Positions 49,032 through 58,886 of a stretch of DNA of 64,000 nucleotides are shown here, piece by piece. The stretch lies in NCBI GenBank assembly GCA_020442915.1, contig JAGRJD010000069.1, positions 1 to 64,000 on the forward strand, read 5' to 3'. A model generated the notes under the pieces. It had not been told where the DNA came from and did no database searches. It saw only the letters and a program-made list of their open reading frames with translations. Within the stretch, counting starts at the first letter, position 1; every line of letters begins with the position of its first letter. This DNA is from Thiothrix sp. GTDB lineage: Bacteria; Pseudomonadota; Gammaproteobacteria; Thiotrichales; Thiotrichaceae. The position numbers and the translations under genes are program-made.

Positions 49032-49424
49032 ATGTCCTACGAATTCAATACAACCCTGCACGGCAGCTTCGATTCCGTGCTGGAAAAGGTCCGGACCATC
49101 CTGCAGGAAGAACAGCTGGGCGTGGTCAGCGAGGTCGATGTACAGGCCATTTTCAAAGCCAAGATGGCGCGTGACATCGCCCCTTACCGCATTTTCGGGG
49201 CCTGCAATCCCAGGCTGGCCGCCCAGGTCATTGATGAAGAACCGAATGCAGGGGTACTGTTACCCTGCAATTTCATTCTGTATGAAAAGGCACCGGACCA
49301 TATCGTGGTCAGTTTCATGGACCCGGTCACCGTGCTGGGGCTGACCCAAAGCATGGCAGCCCATGAAGTCGGCGGGCTTGCACGGGAAAAACTGCTACGG
49401 GTCATTGACAGACTGGCAGCCTGA
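49032..49424 (+). CDS. DUF302 domain protein
   Basis: 130 residues, single DUF302 domain. Match: YEFNTTLHGSFDSVLEKVRTILQEEQLGVVSEVDVQAIFKAK in parts, PYRIFGACNPRLAAQVIDEEPNAGVLLPCNFILYE in parts, then VSFMDPVTVLG. These small proteins bind small molecules or are found near sulfur and redox genes; the role is unknown. Start ATG 49032 has a weak AGGTAAAG upstream. It is followed after 72 bases by the ModA-like gene. Confidence 0.88.
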   Translation: MSYEFNTTLHGSFDSVLEKVRTILQEEQLGVVSEVDVQAIFKAKMARDIAPYRIFGACNPRLAAQVIDEEPNAGVLLPCNFILYEKAPDHIVVSFMDPVTVLGLTQSMAAHEVGGLAREKLLRVIDRLAA

Positions 49425-49496
49425 TCATCCAGCAGTCCGGTGGCATTCAGCCCCCTATCGCCCTTTTCAGACGCTTGCCCAAGAGTAAAACCACCC

Positions 49497-50318
49497 ATGA
49501 AACACCAACGCCGGACAATGCTGGCCCTGCCACTGGCAGCTTCATTATTGTCATTTTCAGCAGTGGCGGAAGAAAACCTGCAACTGTACGCAGCAGGCAG
49601 CCTGAAGTCGGCTCTGGGCACGGTTGCCACCGCTTATGAAGCGGCCTATCAGACACCGGTTGCCACCCGGTTCGGCCCCAGCGGCCTGTTGAGGAAGGCC
49701 ATTGAGGACGGTGAAAATCCTGCTGTTTTCGCCTCGGCCAACATGACCCACCCGGAAAAGCTGGCAGCAGACGGCTGGGGTGGCCCGGTCGTGCTGTTTG
49801 CCCGCAACAAACTGTGTGCACTGGCTCAGGCAGAGGTGGATATTACGCCAGACAATCTGCTGGCGGTGCTGCTGGATGCAAAAATCCGTCTGGGAACGTC
49901 CACACCCAAGGCCGACCCCAGTGGCGACTACGCTTGGGAGTTGTTCGACAAGGCCGGGAAAATACAGGCCGGCAGTTTTGAGCAGCTGTCCGGGAAGGCA
50001 CTGCAGCTCACCGGTGGCCCCGAAAGTGCCAGCGCCCCCGCAGGACGCAACCCGTACGGCTGGGTCATGGCAGAGAAAAAAGCCGATGTTTTCCTGACCT
50101 ACTGCACCAATGCCGTGCTGGCAAAAAAAGAAGTACCGACACTCAAAATTGTCCAGATACCCGCTGCCCTTTCCGTAGGTGCCGATTATGGGCTGCTGGT
50201 CAGGAAAAATGCCCCGGTTGAGGCCTGGCACCTGGCCCTGTACATCCTCTCTCCCGCCGGACAGCAGCTACTTCGGGAATATGGCTTTGAAGCTGCGGCC
50301 ATCCCTGCCGGTGAATAA
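49497..50318 (+). CDS. modA: ModA-like extracytoplasmic binding protein (molybdate type), orphan
   Basis: 273 residues. Signal peptide ([17 protein letters not shown]) and a PBP type II fold: [95 protein letters not shown]. This is the pattern of molybdate or tungstate binding proteins. No modB or modC gene is adjacent, so transport partners must be elsewhere or it has another ligand. It ends 14 bases before dsdA, suggesting co-transcription. Confidence 0.82.
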   Translation: MKHQRRTMLALPLAASLLSFSAVAEENLQLYAAGSLKSALGTVATAYEAAYQTPVATRFGPSGLLRKAIEDGENPAVFASANMTHPEKLAADGWGGPVVLFARNKLCALAQAEVDITPDNLLAVLLDAKIRLGTSTPKADPSGDYAWELFDKAGKIQAGSFEQLSGKALQLTGGPESASAPAGRNPYGWVMAEKKADVFLTYCTNAVLAKKEVPTLKIVQIPAALSVGADYGLLVRKNAPVEAWHLALYILSPAGQQLLREYGFEAAAIPAGE

Positions 50319-50332
50319 ACCGGAAGCGGATC

Positions 50333-51661
50333 ATGACAGCAATCAACATCCCGGAACTCATCCGTCAATACCCGCTGCTCAGGCAGCTGATCGCCCTTGA
50401 TGAAGTTGCCTGGTTCAACCCGGCCATCACCCCGCTGGCCGAGGCCCTGCCCCATGTCGGCCTCGGTGCCGCTGATATCCGTGCGGCCAGTGAGTGCCTG
50501 CAACGGTTTGCTCCCTACCTGATGCAGGCATTCCCGGAAACCGCCCCCGCAAACGGCATGATCGAATCCGCTCTGGTTGATATTCCCCGCATGCAGTTGC
50601 AGCTGGAACAGGAATCGGCTACCCGCATCACCGGGCGGCTGCTGCTGAAACAAGACAGTCATCTGCCGATCTCCGGTTCCATCAAGGCACGTGGTGGTAT
50701 TTACGCGGTGCTGAAACATGCCGAAACGCGGGCCATGGCCGCCGGCCTGCTGACGGAAACCGACAATTACCGCCAGCTGGCGGATGCATCATTCCGGAGC
50801 TTTTTCAGTCAATACCGCATTGCAGTGGGCTCCACTGGCAATCTGGGCCTGTCCATCGGCATCATGAGCGCCCGACTCGGCTTTGCCGTTACCGTGCATA
50901 TGTCTGCAGATGCCCGTCAGTGGAAAAAGGACAAACTGCGTGCACATGGGGTCCAGGTGATCGAGTATGAACAGGATTACGGGGTTGCCGTAGCTCAGGG
51001 GCGTCAGGCGGCAGCCCATGATCCGGCCTGTTTTTTCATTGATGATGAAAATTCAGAAACCCTGTTCCTGGGCTATGCCGTCGCCGGCGAGCGCCTGAAG
51101 CGGCAGTTTGACGAGCGGGGCATTGCTGTCGATGCCCAGCATCCCCTGTTCGTCTACCTACCCTGCGGAGTCGGCGGGGGGCCGGGGGGCGTCGCCTTCG
51201 GGCTGAAAATGGCATTCGGGGATCACGTTCACTGCCTTTTTGCCGAGCCGACGCACTCCCCCTGCATGCTGCTGGGCGTCCATACCGGGCGGCATGACAG
51301 CATAGCAGTACAGGATATCGGCATCGACAATATCACCGCAGCAGACGGGCTGGCCGTCGGGCGTGCATCCGGTTTTGTCGGCAGGGCCATGGAGCGGCGG
51401 CTGGACGGTTATTACACCGTTTCAGATCAGCGCCTGTATCAGCAGCTGGGTGCACTGAGCCGGAGTGAAGGCATTCAGCTGGAACCCTCGGCACTGGCCG
51501 GCATGCAGGGTCCGGTCGTGCTATCCCGCGCTCATGCCTACCGGCAGCGCCTGCAGCTTGATGAGACCCGGATGAAAAATGCAACGCATCTGGTCTGGGC
51601 AACCGGTGGCGGCATGGTGCCGGAGCAGGAAATGGCGGTTTACCTCTCCAAAGCGGGATGA
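50333..51661 (+). CDS. dsdA: D-serine ammonia-lyase
   Basis: 442 residues, typical DsdA length. PLP enzyme that converts D-serine to pyruvate and ammonia, detoxifying D-serine. The PLP lysine is K118 in [13 protein letters not shown]. Also present: [57 protein letters not shown] (phosphate loop), and [17 protein letters not shown]. No dsdX transporter or dsdC regulator is nearby; instead it follows a ModA-like gene. Confidence 0.96.
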   Translation: MTAINIPELIRQYPLLRQLIALDEVAWFNPAITPLAEALPHVGLGAADIRAASECLQRFAPYLMQAFPETAPANGMIESALVDIPRMQLQLEQESATRITGRLLLKQDSHLPISGSIKARGGIYAVLKHAETRAMAAGLLTETDNYRQLADASFRSFFSQYRIAVGSTGNLGLSIGIMSARLGFAVTVHMSADARQWKKDKLRAHGVQVIEYEQDYGVAVAQGRQAAAHDPACFFIDDENSETLFLGYAVAGERLKRQFDERGIAVDAQHPLFVYLPCGVGGGPGGVAFGLKMAFGDHVHCLFAEPTHSPCMLLGVHTGRHDSIAVQDIGIDNITAADGLAVGRASGFVGRAMERRLDGYYTVSDQRLYQQLGALSRSEGIQLEPSALAGMQGPVVLSRAHAYRQRLQLDETRMKNATHLVWATGGGMVPEQEMAVYLSKAG

Positions 51662-51686
51662 TCGCCCCGGCAGATGCCAGCCGGCA

Positions 51687-54104
51687 TCAGATCGAAGCCG
51701 ACGGCTGTCCGAACAGATACCCCTGCAGCAGGTCCGCCCCCAATCCCTCAATCCGCTCCAGCACTTCCGGCGTCTCGACACCTTCCAGAATCACCTGCAT
51801 GCCGGCAGCTCTGGCGAGGTAGACAATCGACTCCACAATGCCCCGGTTTTTTGTGTACTCAGACGCAGCCAGCAATCCCCAGACAATGCTCTTGTCAATC
51901 TTGATGAAATCCAGTTCCAGTTTGCTGATGTAATTGAAGGACGAAAAGCCGGTACCGAAATCATCAAGCGCAAAACGGATACCGGCATGGCGCAGGCCGT
52001 TGATAAAGGACTCTGCCTGCCGGAAATTGACAATTTCAGCACTTTCCGTCAGCTCAATGACCAGGCAGGCCGGGTCATAACCGTACTCTTCCAGCTTGTC
52101 GAGGATATAGGCATCAAATCCGGGGGTACTCAGGGTATTGTTGGAGACATTGAAAAACAGGACCGGCTGTGGCTGGTGTGAACACAGGCAGGCCAGTGCC
52201 TGATCCAGAACCAGCCGGTCGATCCGGACAATCAGGTTGGTCTGCTCGGCATAAGCAATAAAATGCCCCGCATGCAGCACGCCGCCATCCTGCTCCTGAC
52301 AGCGGATCCGGACCAGCGCTTCACAGGCGACCCGCGCATGGCCTGTCTGGCTGACAATGGGCTGGAAATACACCAGAAAACGCTCCTGCTGAAAAGCCTG
52401 AGTCAGATGATTCAGCCAGTTGGTCAGCTGCCGCTCCTGAAACACGATCAGCTCCCTGCCGGTATAGAAATGAAAATCCGCCTGTTTCAGGCGTTTGTTC
52501 TCATACATTGCCGTATCGGCACACACCAGCAGCTCCTCCATATTGCCGGAATCAGCCGGAAAACCGGCCACACCAATGGAAGGTTTGCTTTTCACCACCA
52601 TCCGCAGCCCCCGGCTCCAGAGCGGTGACTGCAGCCAGAGCCGGACGATTCTGCCCAGCAGGGCTTCCACTTCAGCCCGGCTGTTTCCCCGCATGGCCAT
52701 GGCAAACTCGTCCCCGCCCATTCGGGCCAGCAGCAGGCCCTCGCCACTCACTTCCTCGCGCAGGACGTCGGAGAATGCCGCCAGCACATGATCACCGGCA
52801 GCATGACCCAGAGTATCATTGATCACCTTGAAATGATCCAGATCAAACAGGGCCAGATAAAACGGTCTGCCCTCCCGGCGCCAGGATTCCAGCTCCTGCC
52901 GGAAGCGGCGGCGATTCCACAGGCCGGTCATGCCATCAAAATCCGCCAGCACGCGCAACTGGTCATTCTGGCTGCGCAGACTGGTGTGCAGCTGCATCAG
53001 GCGTCCATTCAAAACACGCACCGACTGGTGCATAAAATCCAGCTCATCCTGGCGCACATGCGTCGCCGGCCTGCTGCGCTCCAGCAGCTTTTCAGCCTGC
53101 TCAAACTGACCGGCACCGATCACGGGCAGAACACCGGCCAGAAACTGCAGCCGCCGGATCACATGATGGATGAAAAAATACAGGATCATGCACAGCAGCA
53201 GCATGACCAACAGGGAACCCAGCAGTATCCGGGCAAACGCACTGCCGGCTTGGTCAAAGTTGCGGGTCATGTCTTCCGCCGTGACAAACAGGTAAGGGTT
53301 ATCGGCAAAATACCCGATGTCCAGCCGCCCCAGCAGCAACTCCTGTGCCAGCAGCGTACGCTGATACACGGCCTCCTGCCAGTCCAGCCCGGCCAGCAGA
53401 TCACGGTATTTCAGCCACCTGACCTGACTGCTCGCAGCCTGGAACACATATTGAAGTCTGTCCGGCTGAGCGATACCCGTCTGCCTGCGGAACAGGAAGA
53501 TGCCGGGCCCCACCAGAAACTCGAACTGCCGCAGCAGGTTCTCCACCGGAATACTGAGGTGCAGATAACCCAGTCCGTCGGAATCTGCATCCAGCGTACG
53601 CACCAGCGTAAAAAAGCACAGCTCATGGCAGCTCAGATAAGTGATGCTGCGACGTTCACGCTCTGCCTGCAGCAGGCGTGCCGGCTCCACGTCATGACCG
53701 GCGGCATGCTCCGGTACATCACCCCAGCCCGCCAGCAACCGGCCATCCTCGGCCAGAAAATGCATGGCCAGAAAATCCGGCGGTTTTTCCAGCCCGGACC
53801 AGCCCTGATCCAGACTGGCCACCACCTGCCCCACCGCCAAGGCACCACCGGCATCCGGGGCCGGCAGCGTCGTCAACACCGTTCGGGCAATCTGCTGCAG
53901 ACGGTTTTCAGCCTGCTCCAGAATAGCGGCAAACTGCGCCTTGTTAAAAGACTGGTTGCGTGCATAAAGCTGCAGCACACTGTCGTTGAGGTGCTGGTGG
54001 ACAAATACCAGAAAAACCAGCCAGCCAAGGCAGAACACACCAAAAACCTTGGAAAGAATCCTGGACTCGACCCTGGCCTCCGCTCGCAGTGCTGATTTGA
54101 CCAT
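51687..54104 (-). CDS. Membrane GGDEF-EAL protein (c-di-GMP turnover)
   Basis: 805 residues from ATG 54104, which has AGGTGA 8 bases upstream. An N-terminal membrane helix (VFGVFCLGWLVFLVFV) and a second near residue 290 (ILLGSLLVMLLLCMILYFFI) bracket a periplasmic sensor domain. The GGDEF domain (about 390-545) has an intact LLARMGGDEFAMA active site and no obvious RxxD product-inhibition site. The EAL domain (about 560-800) has EALVRIR, DDFGTGFSSFNY, IKIDKSIV and EGVET, so it looks catalytically competent as a phosphodiesterase. The upstream binding protein gene ends 23 bases before it, so the two are probably co-expressed. Confidence 0.93.
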   Translation of the reverse strand: MVKSALRAEARVESRILSKVFGVFCLGWLVFLVFVHQHLNDSVLQLYARNQSFNKAQFAAILEQAENRLQQIARTVLTTLPAPDAGGALAVGQVVASLDQGWSGLEKPPDFLAMHFLAEDGRLLAGWGDVPEHAAGHDVEPARLLQAERERRSITYLSCHELCFFTLVRTLDADSDGLGYLHLSIPVENLLRQFEFLVGPGIFLFRRQTGIAQPDRLQYVFQAASSQVRWLKYRDLLAGLDWQEAVYQRTLLAQELLLGRLDIGYFADNPYLFVTAEDMTRNFDQAGSAFARILLGSLLVMLLLCMILYFFIHHVIRRLQFLAGVLPVIGAGQFEQAEKLLERSRPATHVRQDELDFMHQSVRVLNGRLMQLHTSLRSQNDQLRVLADFDGMTGLWNRRRFRQELESWRREGRPFYLALFDLDHFKVINDTLGHAAGDHVLAAFSDVLREEVSGEGLLLARMGGDEFAMAMRGNSRAEVEALLGRIVRLWLQSPLWSRGLRMVVKSKPSIGVAGFPADSGNMEELLVCADTAMYENKRLKQADFHFYTGRELIVFQERQLTNWLNHLTQAFQQERFLVYFQPIVSQTGHARVACEALVRIRCQEQDGGVLHAGHFIAYAEQTNLIVRIDRLVLDQALACLCSHQPQPVLFFNVSNNTLSTPGFDAYILDKLEEYGYDPACLVIELTESAEIVNFRQAESFINGLRHAGIRFALDDFGTGFSSFNYISKLELDFIKIDKSIVWGLLAASEYTKNRGIVESIVYLARAAGMQVILEGVETPEVLERIEGLGADLLQGYLFGQPSASI

Positions 54105-54127
54105 TCCGGTGATCACCTATAGGGGGT

Positions 54128-55735
54128 TCAATCCCCGTCGATCAGTCTTTTTCCGGGAACCAGGCTGGAGGCCACCAGAAAAAAATAATTATCGGTATGG
54201 ATATCCAGCGCCAGATCCCGGCGCAACGCGGAGAGATGATTCTCGAAATACAGCGGCACAACAGCCTGATCATCCAAAGCCAGCTCGGCTGCCTGCATCA
54301 GGATGGCCATGCGCCGTAAACTGTCAAAATCCTCATGGGCCTGATCCAGCAGGCGATCAATGGCCGGGTTGCTGTAACGCCCGTCATTGAACATGCCGGC
54401 CACGGTATTTCGTGTATGCACCAGATTGTACAGGCTCATATCCAGGCGGTTATGGGAGTAGATCCCCATCAGGACCGCAGAATAGCGGGAATCGCCGCTG
54501 TCCCGGAAAACAATATTCTTGTCCAGAGACACCACGGTCGTTCTGATTCCAATGGCATTCAGATCGTCAGCAACCGCCGCCAGTATCGCAACATCCTTCT
54601 GGAAATGCCCCCGTGTACCATGCAGGGTGAGCCGGAATCCGTCCGGATAGCCGGCATCGGCCAACAACCGGCGCGCTTTCGCCGGTGAAACAGCCGGTGC
54701 CTGCAGGACCGGATTATAACCCTGGGTGCCGGATGGCAGGAACTGGCCGGTAATTTCACCGACTCCGGACAGGACAACATTGACCAGATGGCGGCGGTCA
54801 ATGGCCAGGGAAATGGCCCGGCGCACCCGGACATCCCGCAGCGGATTCTGCGCCAGCACCCGCCCCTGCAGATCAGACACAAACGGTGAAACCTCACGAT
54901 GGCTGTCCAGCATGAGCTGCATCAGGATACCGGAACTGACCTCAAGCAGCCGGATATTCCTGTCTTCACTCAGCAGCGTCATTTCTTCCGGGGCAATCTG
55001 CTCAACCAAATGGACCTGTCCCTGTCGCAGGGCATGAACCCGCTCCTGCTGCGGCAGGTGACGCAGCTCCACGTGCCGGAGCACCGGCGGCGGCTCGTGA
55101 TACCAGGGATTGGCTTCCAGCAGGATGCCACCCGCCGGACTGATCCCCTGCCAGGTATAGGGGCCGGAGCCGACAAAGCCCTGGCTGGTTGAAAAATTGT
55201 GCGAACTGCTCAGGGTATCCCGGTATTGCAGCACGCTGAACATCCCGAGCAGGCTTGACAGGTCGGACTCCGGCTGCCGGGTTGTCAGCCGGATCGTGTA
55301 GGCATCCGGTGCCTCGTAATGTTCCAGCGCATTGGTGACACGCTGATAGTCGCGGGAATCATGGGCCGCAACACGCCGGAGGCTGTAGAGCACATCACGG
55401 CTGGTGAGCGGGGAGCCATCACTGAAACGGATATCCCGCCGCAGGTGCAACTCCCAGTGCCGCTCGTCCAGTGCCCGCCAGGAGTCCAGTATCCGGGAAT
55501 ACGCCTTACCGCTGGCTGGCATGATCAGCAGAGCGTCGTATAAATGGGCATTGCGCTGCAGGTCCGGGCTGGCACGCAGAAAATGGGGGTCCATGGAGGC
55601 CGGCCTGCCGCTGACCGCCATGATAAAGGGCTCAGGCAGTTCAGGGGCGGTGGAGACCGGTGGCGCAGCGGCAACAGCACCGGGACAGAAACAGGCCAGC
55701 AGAAACGGCCAAAGAATACATGCATGGTTTAACAC
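54128..55735 (-). CDS. Extracellular solute-binding protein, family 5 (oligopeptide type), orphan
   Basis: 535 residues with a signal peptide (LWPFLLACFCPGAVAAA) from a GTG start. It matches periplasmic binding proteins of the Dpp/Opp class: RDIRFSDGSPLTSRDVLYSLRR, GFVGSGPYTWQ, NPLRDVRVRRAISLAIDRRHLVNVVLSG, AKARRLLADAGYPDGFRLTL, YSNPAIDRLLDQAHEDFD. No permease or ATPase genes are adjacent; a GGDEF-EAL gene follows 23 bases on. This suggests ligand sensing rather than transport, but that is inference. Confidence 0.88.
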   Translation of the reverse strand: MLNHACILWPFLLACFCPGAVAAAPPVSTAPELPEPFIMAVSGRPASMDPHFLRASPDLQRNAHLYDALLIMPASGKAYSRILDSWRALDERHWELHLRRDIRFSDGSPLTSRDVLYSLRRVAAHDSRDYQRVTNALEHYEAPDAYTIRLTTRQPESDLSSLLGMFSVLQYRDTLSSSHNFSTSQGFVGSGPYTWQGISPAGGILLEANPWYHEPPPVLRHVELRHLPQQERVHALRQGQVHLVEQIAPEEMTLLSEDRNIRLLEVSSGILMQLMLDSHREVSPFVSDLQGRVLAQNPLRDVRVRRAISLAIDRRHLVNVVLSGVGEITGQFLPSGTQGYNPVLQAPAVSPAKARRLLADAGYPDGFRLTLHGTRGHFQKDVAILAAVADDLNAIGIRTTVVSLDKNIVFRDSGDSRYSAVLMGIYSHNRLDMSLYNLVHTRNTVAGMFNDGRYSNPAIDRLLDQAHEDFDSLRRMAILMQAAELALDDQAVVPLYFENHLSALRRDLALDIHTDNYFFLVASSLVPGKRLIDGD

Positions 55736-55770
55736 GGCAACAAACTCAGGTCAGTGCGCCCACAGGAGCA

Positions 55771-55800
55771 AACAGGGTGCAGGAATTATAACACCCTGTT
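55771..55800 (-). terminator. Inverted repeat at the end of the sugar ABC operon
   Basis: AACAGGGTG and CACCCTGTT form a perfect 9-bp stem with a 12-base loop. It lies 67 bases after the stop of the ATPase gene and upstream of the binding-protein gene start. The tail has only three T, so it is a weak terminator candidate. The loop contains TTATAAT on the minus strand, which could also serve as a -10 element for the next gene. Confidence 0.4.
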
Positions 55801-55866
55801 CCCCGGCTGGCTCAGCCTGCCTTAACCGGACGGGGCTGCCCCAATGACTGCGTCCGGCTGTGACCG

Positions 55867-56979
55867 TCAGCCGATCCGGCCCTCCGTCTGTGGATCAAAC
55901 AGCACTGCATGACGCATGTTGAAGACCACTGACAGCTTTTCACCAACCTTGGCACCACAGCTGGCGCGCATCCGCCCCACAACCTCCCGACCATTAAGCT
56001 CAATGATGGCAAATACATCGGCACCGGTAGGCTCGGTGACATCAATCAGGCACTCACCCTGAAACAGCAGCGGACTGTCCTGCTCGGCACTGCCGACATC
56101 GGTGATGGTTTCCGGGCGCAGTCCCAGAATCACCGGCTTGCCGATCCAGTCCCGGTAAGCCGGATTGTCCCCGACCGGCAGCAGCATGCTGCTCTCATCC
56201 TTGCGCACCATGCGTACCGCCGGCTCGCCATCGGATGCCACCAGTTCCGCCGGAATCAGGTTCATGGACGGGGAACCCATAAAACCGGCCACGAACATGT
56301 TGGCAGGCTGGTTGTAAAGCTCAGCCGGCGTTCCCAGCTGCTGCAGCACCCCGCCTTTCATGATGGCGATCTTGGTTGCCAGCGTCATGGCTTCGATCTG
56401 GTCATGCGTGACGTACACGATGGTGGAACCCAGACGCTGGTGCAGCTTCTTGATTTCAGTGCGCATGTCCACCCGCAGCTTGGCATCCAGGTTCGAGAGC
56501 GGCTCGTCAAACAGGAAGATTTTCGGCTCGCGCACCAGTGCCCGCCCCATGGCCACCCGCTGGCGCTGGCCACCGGAAAGCTGGGAGGGTTTGCGTTTCA
56601 GCAGCGGCTCGATCTGCAGCATCTGGGCGACCTCTGCCACCCGCTCCCGGCGCTGCTTGCGCGGCATCCTGCGCATTTCCAGGCCGAAGGAAATGTTCTT
56701 TTCCACATTCATGTTCGGGTACAGTGCATAGGACTGAAACACCATGGCAATATCCCGCTCGGAAGGATGGGTATCATTCACCACTTTGTCCTCAATACGG
56801 ATTTCACCGGAGGTGATACTGTCCAGGCCCGCAATCATGTTCAGCAGCGTGGACTTGCCGCAACCTGAAGGGCCGACCAGCACCAGAAAATCGCCACTGT
56901 CGATGTCAATATCAATGCCCTTGAGGACTTCTGTCGGCCCGTAGGCCTTGTGTACATCACGAATCGATAGAGAAGACAT
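55867..56979 (-). CDS. Sugar ABC transporter ATP-binding protein (MalK/UgpC type)
   Basis: 370 residues. Cytoplasmic ATPase of a CUT1-type importer. Walker [18 protein letters not shown]-loop [14 protein letters not shown], signature [19 protein letters not shown], Walker [12 protein letters not shown], and H-loop [11 protein letters not shown] are all present. The C-terminal TOBE-like regulatory domain ([25 protein letters not shown]) matches MalK-like ATPases. It is the last gene of the operon. Order in the operon matches the glucose/mannose GtsABCD transporters. Confidence 0.95.
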   Translation of the reverse strand: MSSLSIRDVHKAYGPTEVLKGIDIDIDSGDFLVLVGPSGCGKSTLLNMIAGLDSITSGEIRIEDKVVNDTHPSERDIAMVFQSYALYPNMNVEKNISFGLEMRRMPRKQRRERVAEVAQMLQIEPLLKRKPSQLSGGQRQRVAMGRALVREPKIFLFDEPLSNLDAKLRVDMRTEIKKLHQRLGSTIVYVTHDQIEAMTLATKIAIMKGGVLQQLGTPAELYNQPANMFVAGFMGSPSMNLIPAELVASDGEPAVRMVRKDESSMLLPVGDNPAYRDWIGKPVILGLRPETITDVGSAEQDSPLLFQGECLIDVTEPTGADVFAIIELNGREVVGRMRASCGAKVGEKLSVVFNMRHAVLFDPQTEGRIG

Positions 56980-56985
56980 AAGCTA

Positions 56986-57864
56986 CTACCCTTTAACCGA
57001 ACCAGCCATCAGGCCACGAACAAAATAACGCCCCGCCAGAATGTAAACCAGCAAAGTGGGCAGGGCTGCGATCATGGCGGCGGCCATGTGGACATTGTAT
57101 TCCTTCACCCCGGTGGAGCTGCTGACCAGATTATTGAGCGCCACAGTCATCGGTGCGCTCTGGCCGGCGGCAAACGAGGCCCCGAACAGGAAGTCATTCC
57201 AGACATTGGTGAACTGCCAGATGATCGTCACCACAATAATCGGTCCCGAACTCGGCAGCAGGATACGCCAGAAAATTCGGAAAAAACCGGCTCCGTCAAT
57301 CATGGCCGCCCGCACCAGCTCGTTCGGAAACGCTTCATAGTAATTGCGGAAAAACAGGGTGGTAAACCCGATACCGTAGGTGACATGCACCAGCACCAGC
57401 CCGGCAGTGGTACCCGCCAGGCCGAACAGGCCCAGCACCTGTGACATCGGAATCAGCACAATCTGGAACGGGATGAAACAGCCGAACAGCATCAGGCCAA
57501 AAATCCAGCGATGCCCCGGAAAACGCCATTTGGTCAGTACATAGCCGTTCAGTGCCCCCAGCAGGGTGGAAATCAGCACCGAGGGAACCACCATTTTGAT
57601 GGAATTGCCGAAATAACCGTGAATGCCCTCACAGGTTAGCCCCACACAGGCACTGCCCCAGGCGGAAATCCAGGGCGCGATGGTCCATTCCAGTGGCAGG
57701 GCCAGCATGTTGCCCTGGCGGATTTCGTCCAGTGACTTGAAGCTGGTGACCAGCATCACGAACAGGGGCAAGAGATAGAAGGCGGCAAATACGATCAGGG
57801 TGACATAAATCAGTACGCGCCAGAAACGCCCGGACTGTACACCGGTATCAACAGCACTAGCCAT
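56986..57864 (-). CDS. Sugar ABC transporter permease (MalG-like)
   Basis: 292 residues from ATG 57864, with GGGAGAAG upstream; it overlaps the preceding permease by 8 bases. Six hydrophobic segments and the EAA loop YYEAFPNELVRAAMIDGAGFFRIFWRILLPSSGP are clear. It matches the MalG/GtsC type of CUT1 permease, the second membrane subunit. Confidence 0.94.
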   Translation of the reverse strand: MASAVDTGVQSGRFWRVLIYVTLIVFAAFYLLPLFVMLVTSFKSLDEIRQGNMLALPLEWTIAPWISAWGSACVGLTCEGIHGYFGNSIKMVVPSVLISTLLGALNGYVLTKWRFPGHRWIFGLMLFGCFIPFQIVLIPMSQVLGLFGLAGTTAGLVLVHVTYGIGFTTLFFRNYYEAFPNELVRAAMIDGAGFFRIFWRILLPSSGPIIVVTIIWQFTNVWNDFLFGASFAAGQSAPMTVALNNLVSSSTGVKEYNVHMAAAMIAALPTLLVYILAGRYFVRGLMAGSVKG

Positions 57865-58756
57865 GACGCTTCTCCCGGGTTTCGGCATAAAGATAGGGCA
57901 CAATGATGGCAGCAATGGTCATCAGCATCACCATGGCCGATGCGGCACCAACCCCCATCTGGTTGCGGGTGAAGGTGTAGGAATACATGAAGGTGGCAGG
58001 CACCTCGGTGGCATTGCCCGGCCCGCCACCGGTCAAGGCAACCACCAGGTCATAAGATTTGATGGCCATGTGCGCCAGCACCACAAAAGCACTCAGGAAC
58101 ACGGCCCGCAGCTGTGGAATGATGATGCGGCGGTAAGTCTGGAAGGCGGAGGCCCCATCCAGCTGGGCGGCCTTGAGCTGCTCGTTGTCAATACCGCGCA
58201 GACCGGCCAGAAACATGGCCATCACAAACCCGGAGGTCTGCCATACCCCGGCGATGACCACAGTATAAATGGCCATTTTGGGATTGATGAGCCAGTCAAA
58301 ACTGAAACTATGGAACCCCCATTCATGCATGGATTTTTCCAGCCCCAGCCCCGGATTCAGGAACCATTTCCAGGCCGTGCCGGTGACAATAAAGGACAGC
58401 GCCATGGGATACAGGTAAATCGTGCGCAGAAAGCCTTCCGCACGGATTTTCTGGTCCAGCAGAATGGCCAGAAGCAGGCCCAGCACCCCGCAGATCAAAA
58501 TGTACAGGGTACCGAAGATCGCCAGATTGTCGAGGGCAATCTGCCAGTTGAGGGTTTTCCAGAGCTTGCCGTAATTCTCGAATCCTACAAAGCTGTCCAG
58601 CTTGGGCAGCATCCGGGACCGGGTCATGGAAATCCAGGCCGTGTACAGGATGAAGCCGTACACAAAAAACAGGGTAATGGCAAACGAAGGGGACAGAACC
58701 AGCCTGGGCAGATTCTGTCGCAACCAGTCGCCGCTGGTTCTGGTGGTATCACTCAT
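57857..58756 (-). CDS. Sugar ABC transporter permease (MalF-like)
   Basis: 299 residues. Membrane subunit of the same transporter; several hydrophobic segments and the EAA loop GIDNEQLKAAQLDGASAFQTYRRIIIPQLRAV. It matches the GtsB/MalF type. It follows the binding-protein gene by 130 bases, in which a strong hairpin lies. Confidence 0.94.
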   Translation of the reverse strand: MSDTTRTSGDWLRQNLPRLVLSPSFAITLFFVYGFILYTAWISMTRSRMLPKLDSFVGFENYGKLWKTLNWQIALDNLAIFGTLYILICGVLGLLLAILLDQKIRAEGFLRTIYLYPMALSFIVTGTAWKWFLNPGLGLEKSMHEWGFHSFSFDWLINPKMAIYTVVIAGVWQTSGFVMAMFLAGLRGIDNEQLKAAQLDGASAFQTYRRIIIPQLRAVFLSAFVVLAHMAIKSYDLVVALTGGGPGNATEVPATFMYSYTFTRNQMGVGAASAMVMLMTIAAIIVPYLYAETREKRHG

Positions 58757-58828
58757 GAGAATTGTCCTGCGGTTATGGGTGATGCACCCCTGACCTCCTC
58801 CAGCATCACTGGCAAAACGGACAGCCTA

Positions 58829-58860
58829 CCCTGCCGGGCTGGATACAGCTCCCGGCAGGG
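58829..58860 (-). other. Stem-loop between binding-protein and permease genes
   Basis: CCCTGCCGGG (58829-58838) and CCCGGCAGGG (58851-58860) form a perfect 10-bp stem with a 12-base loop, 26 bases after the binding-protein stop codon. There is no following T-run. Such hairpins in sugar ABC operons protect or partly terminate the message, so that the binding protein is made in excess over the permeases. Confidence 0.65.
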
Positions 58861-58886
58861 TAAAAATCAGGGGACAGAAGCCTGGC

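Noticed and set aside
52788-54095. 435-codon open frame antisense to the GGDEF-EAL gene
   Set aside because: Gln/His-rich sequence without domains; the minus strand shows the GGDEF and sensor regions.
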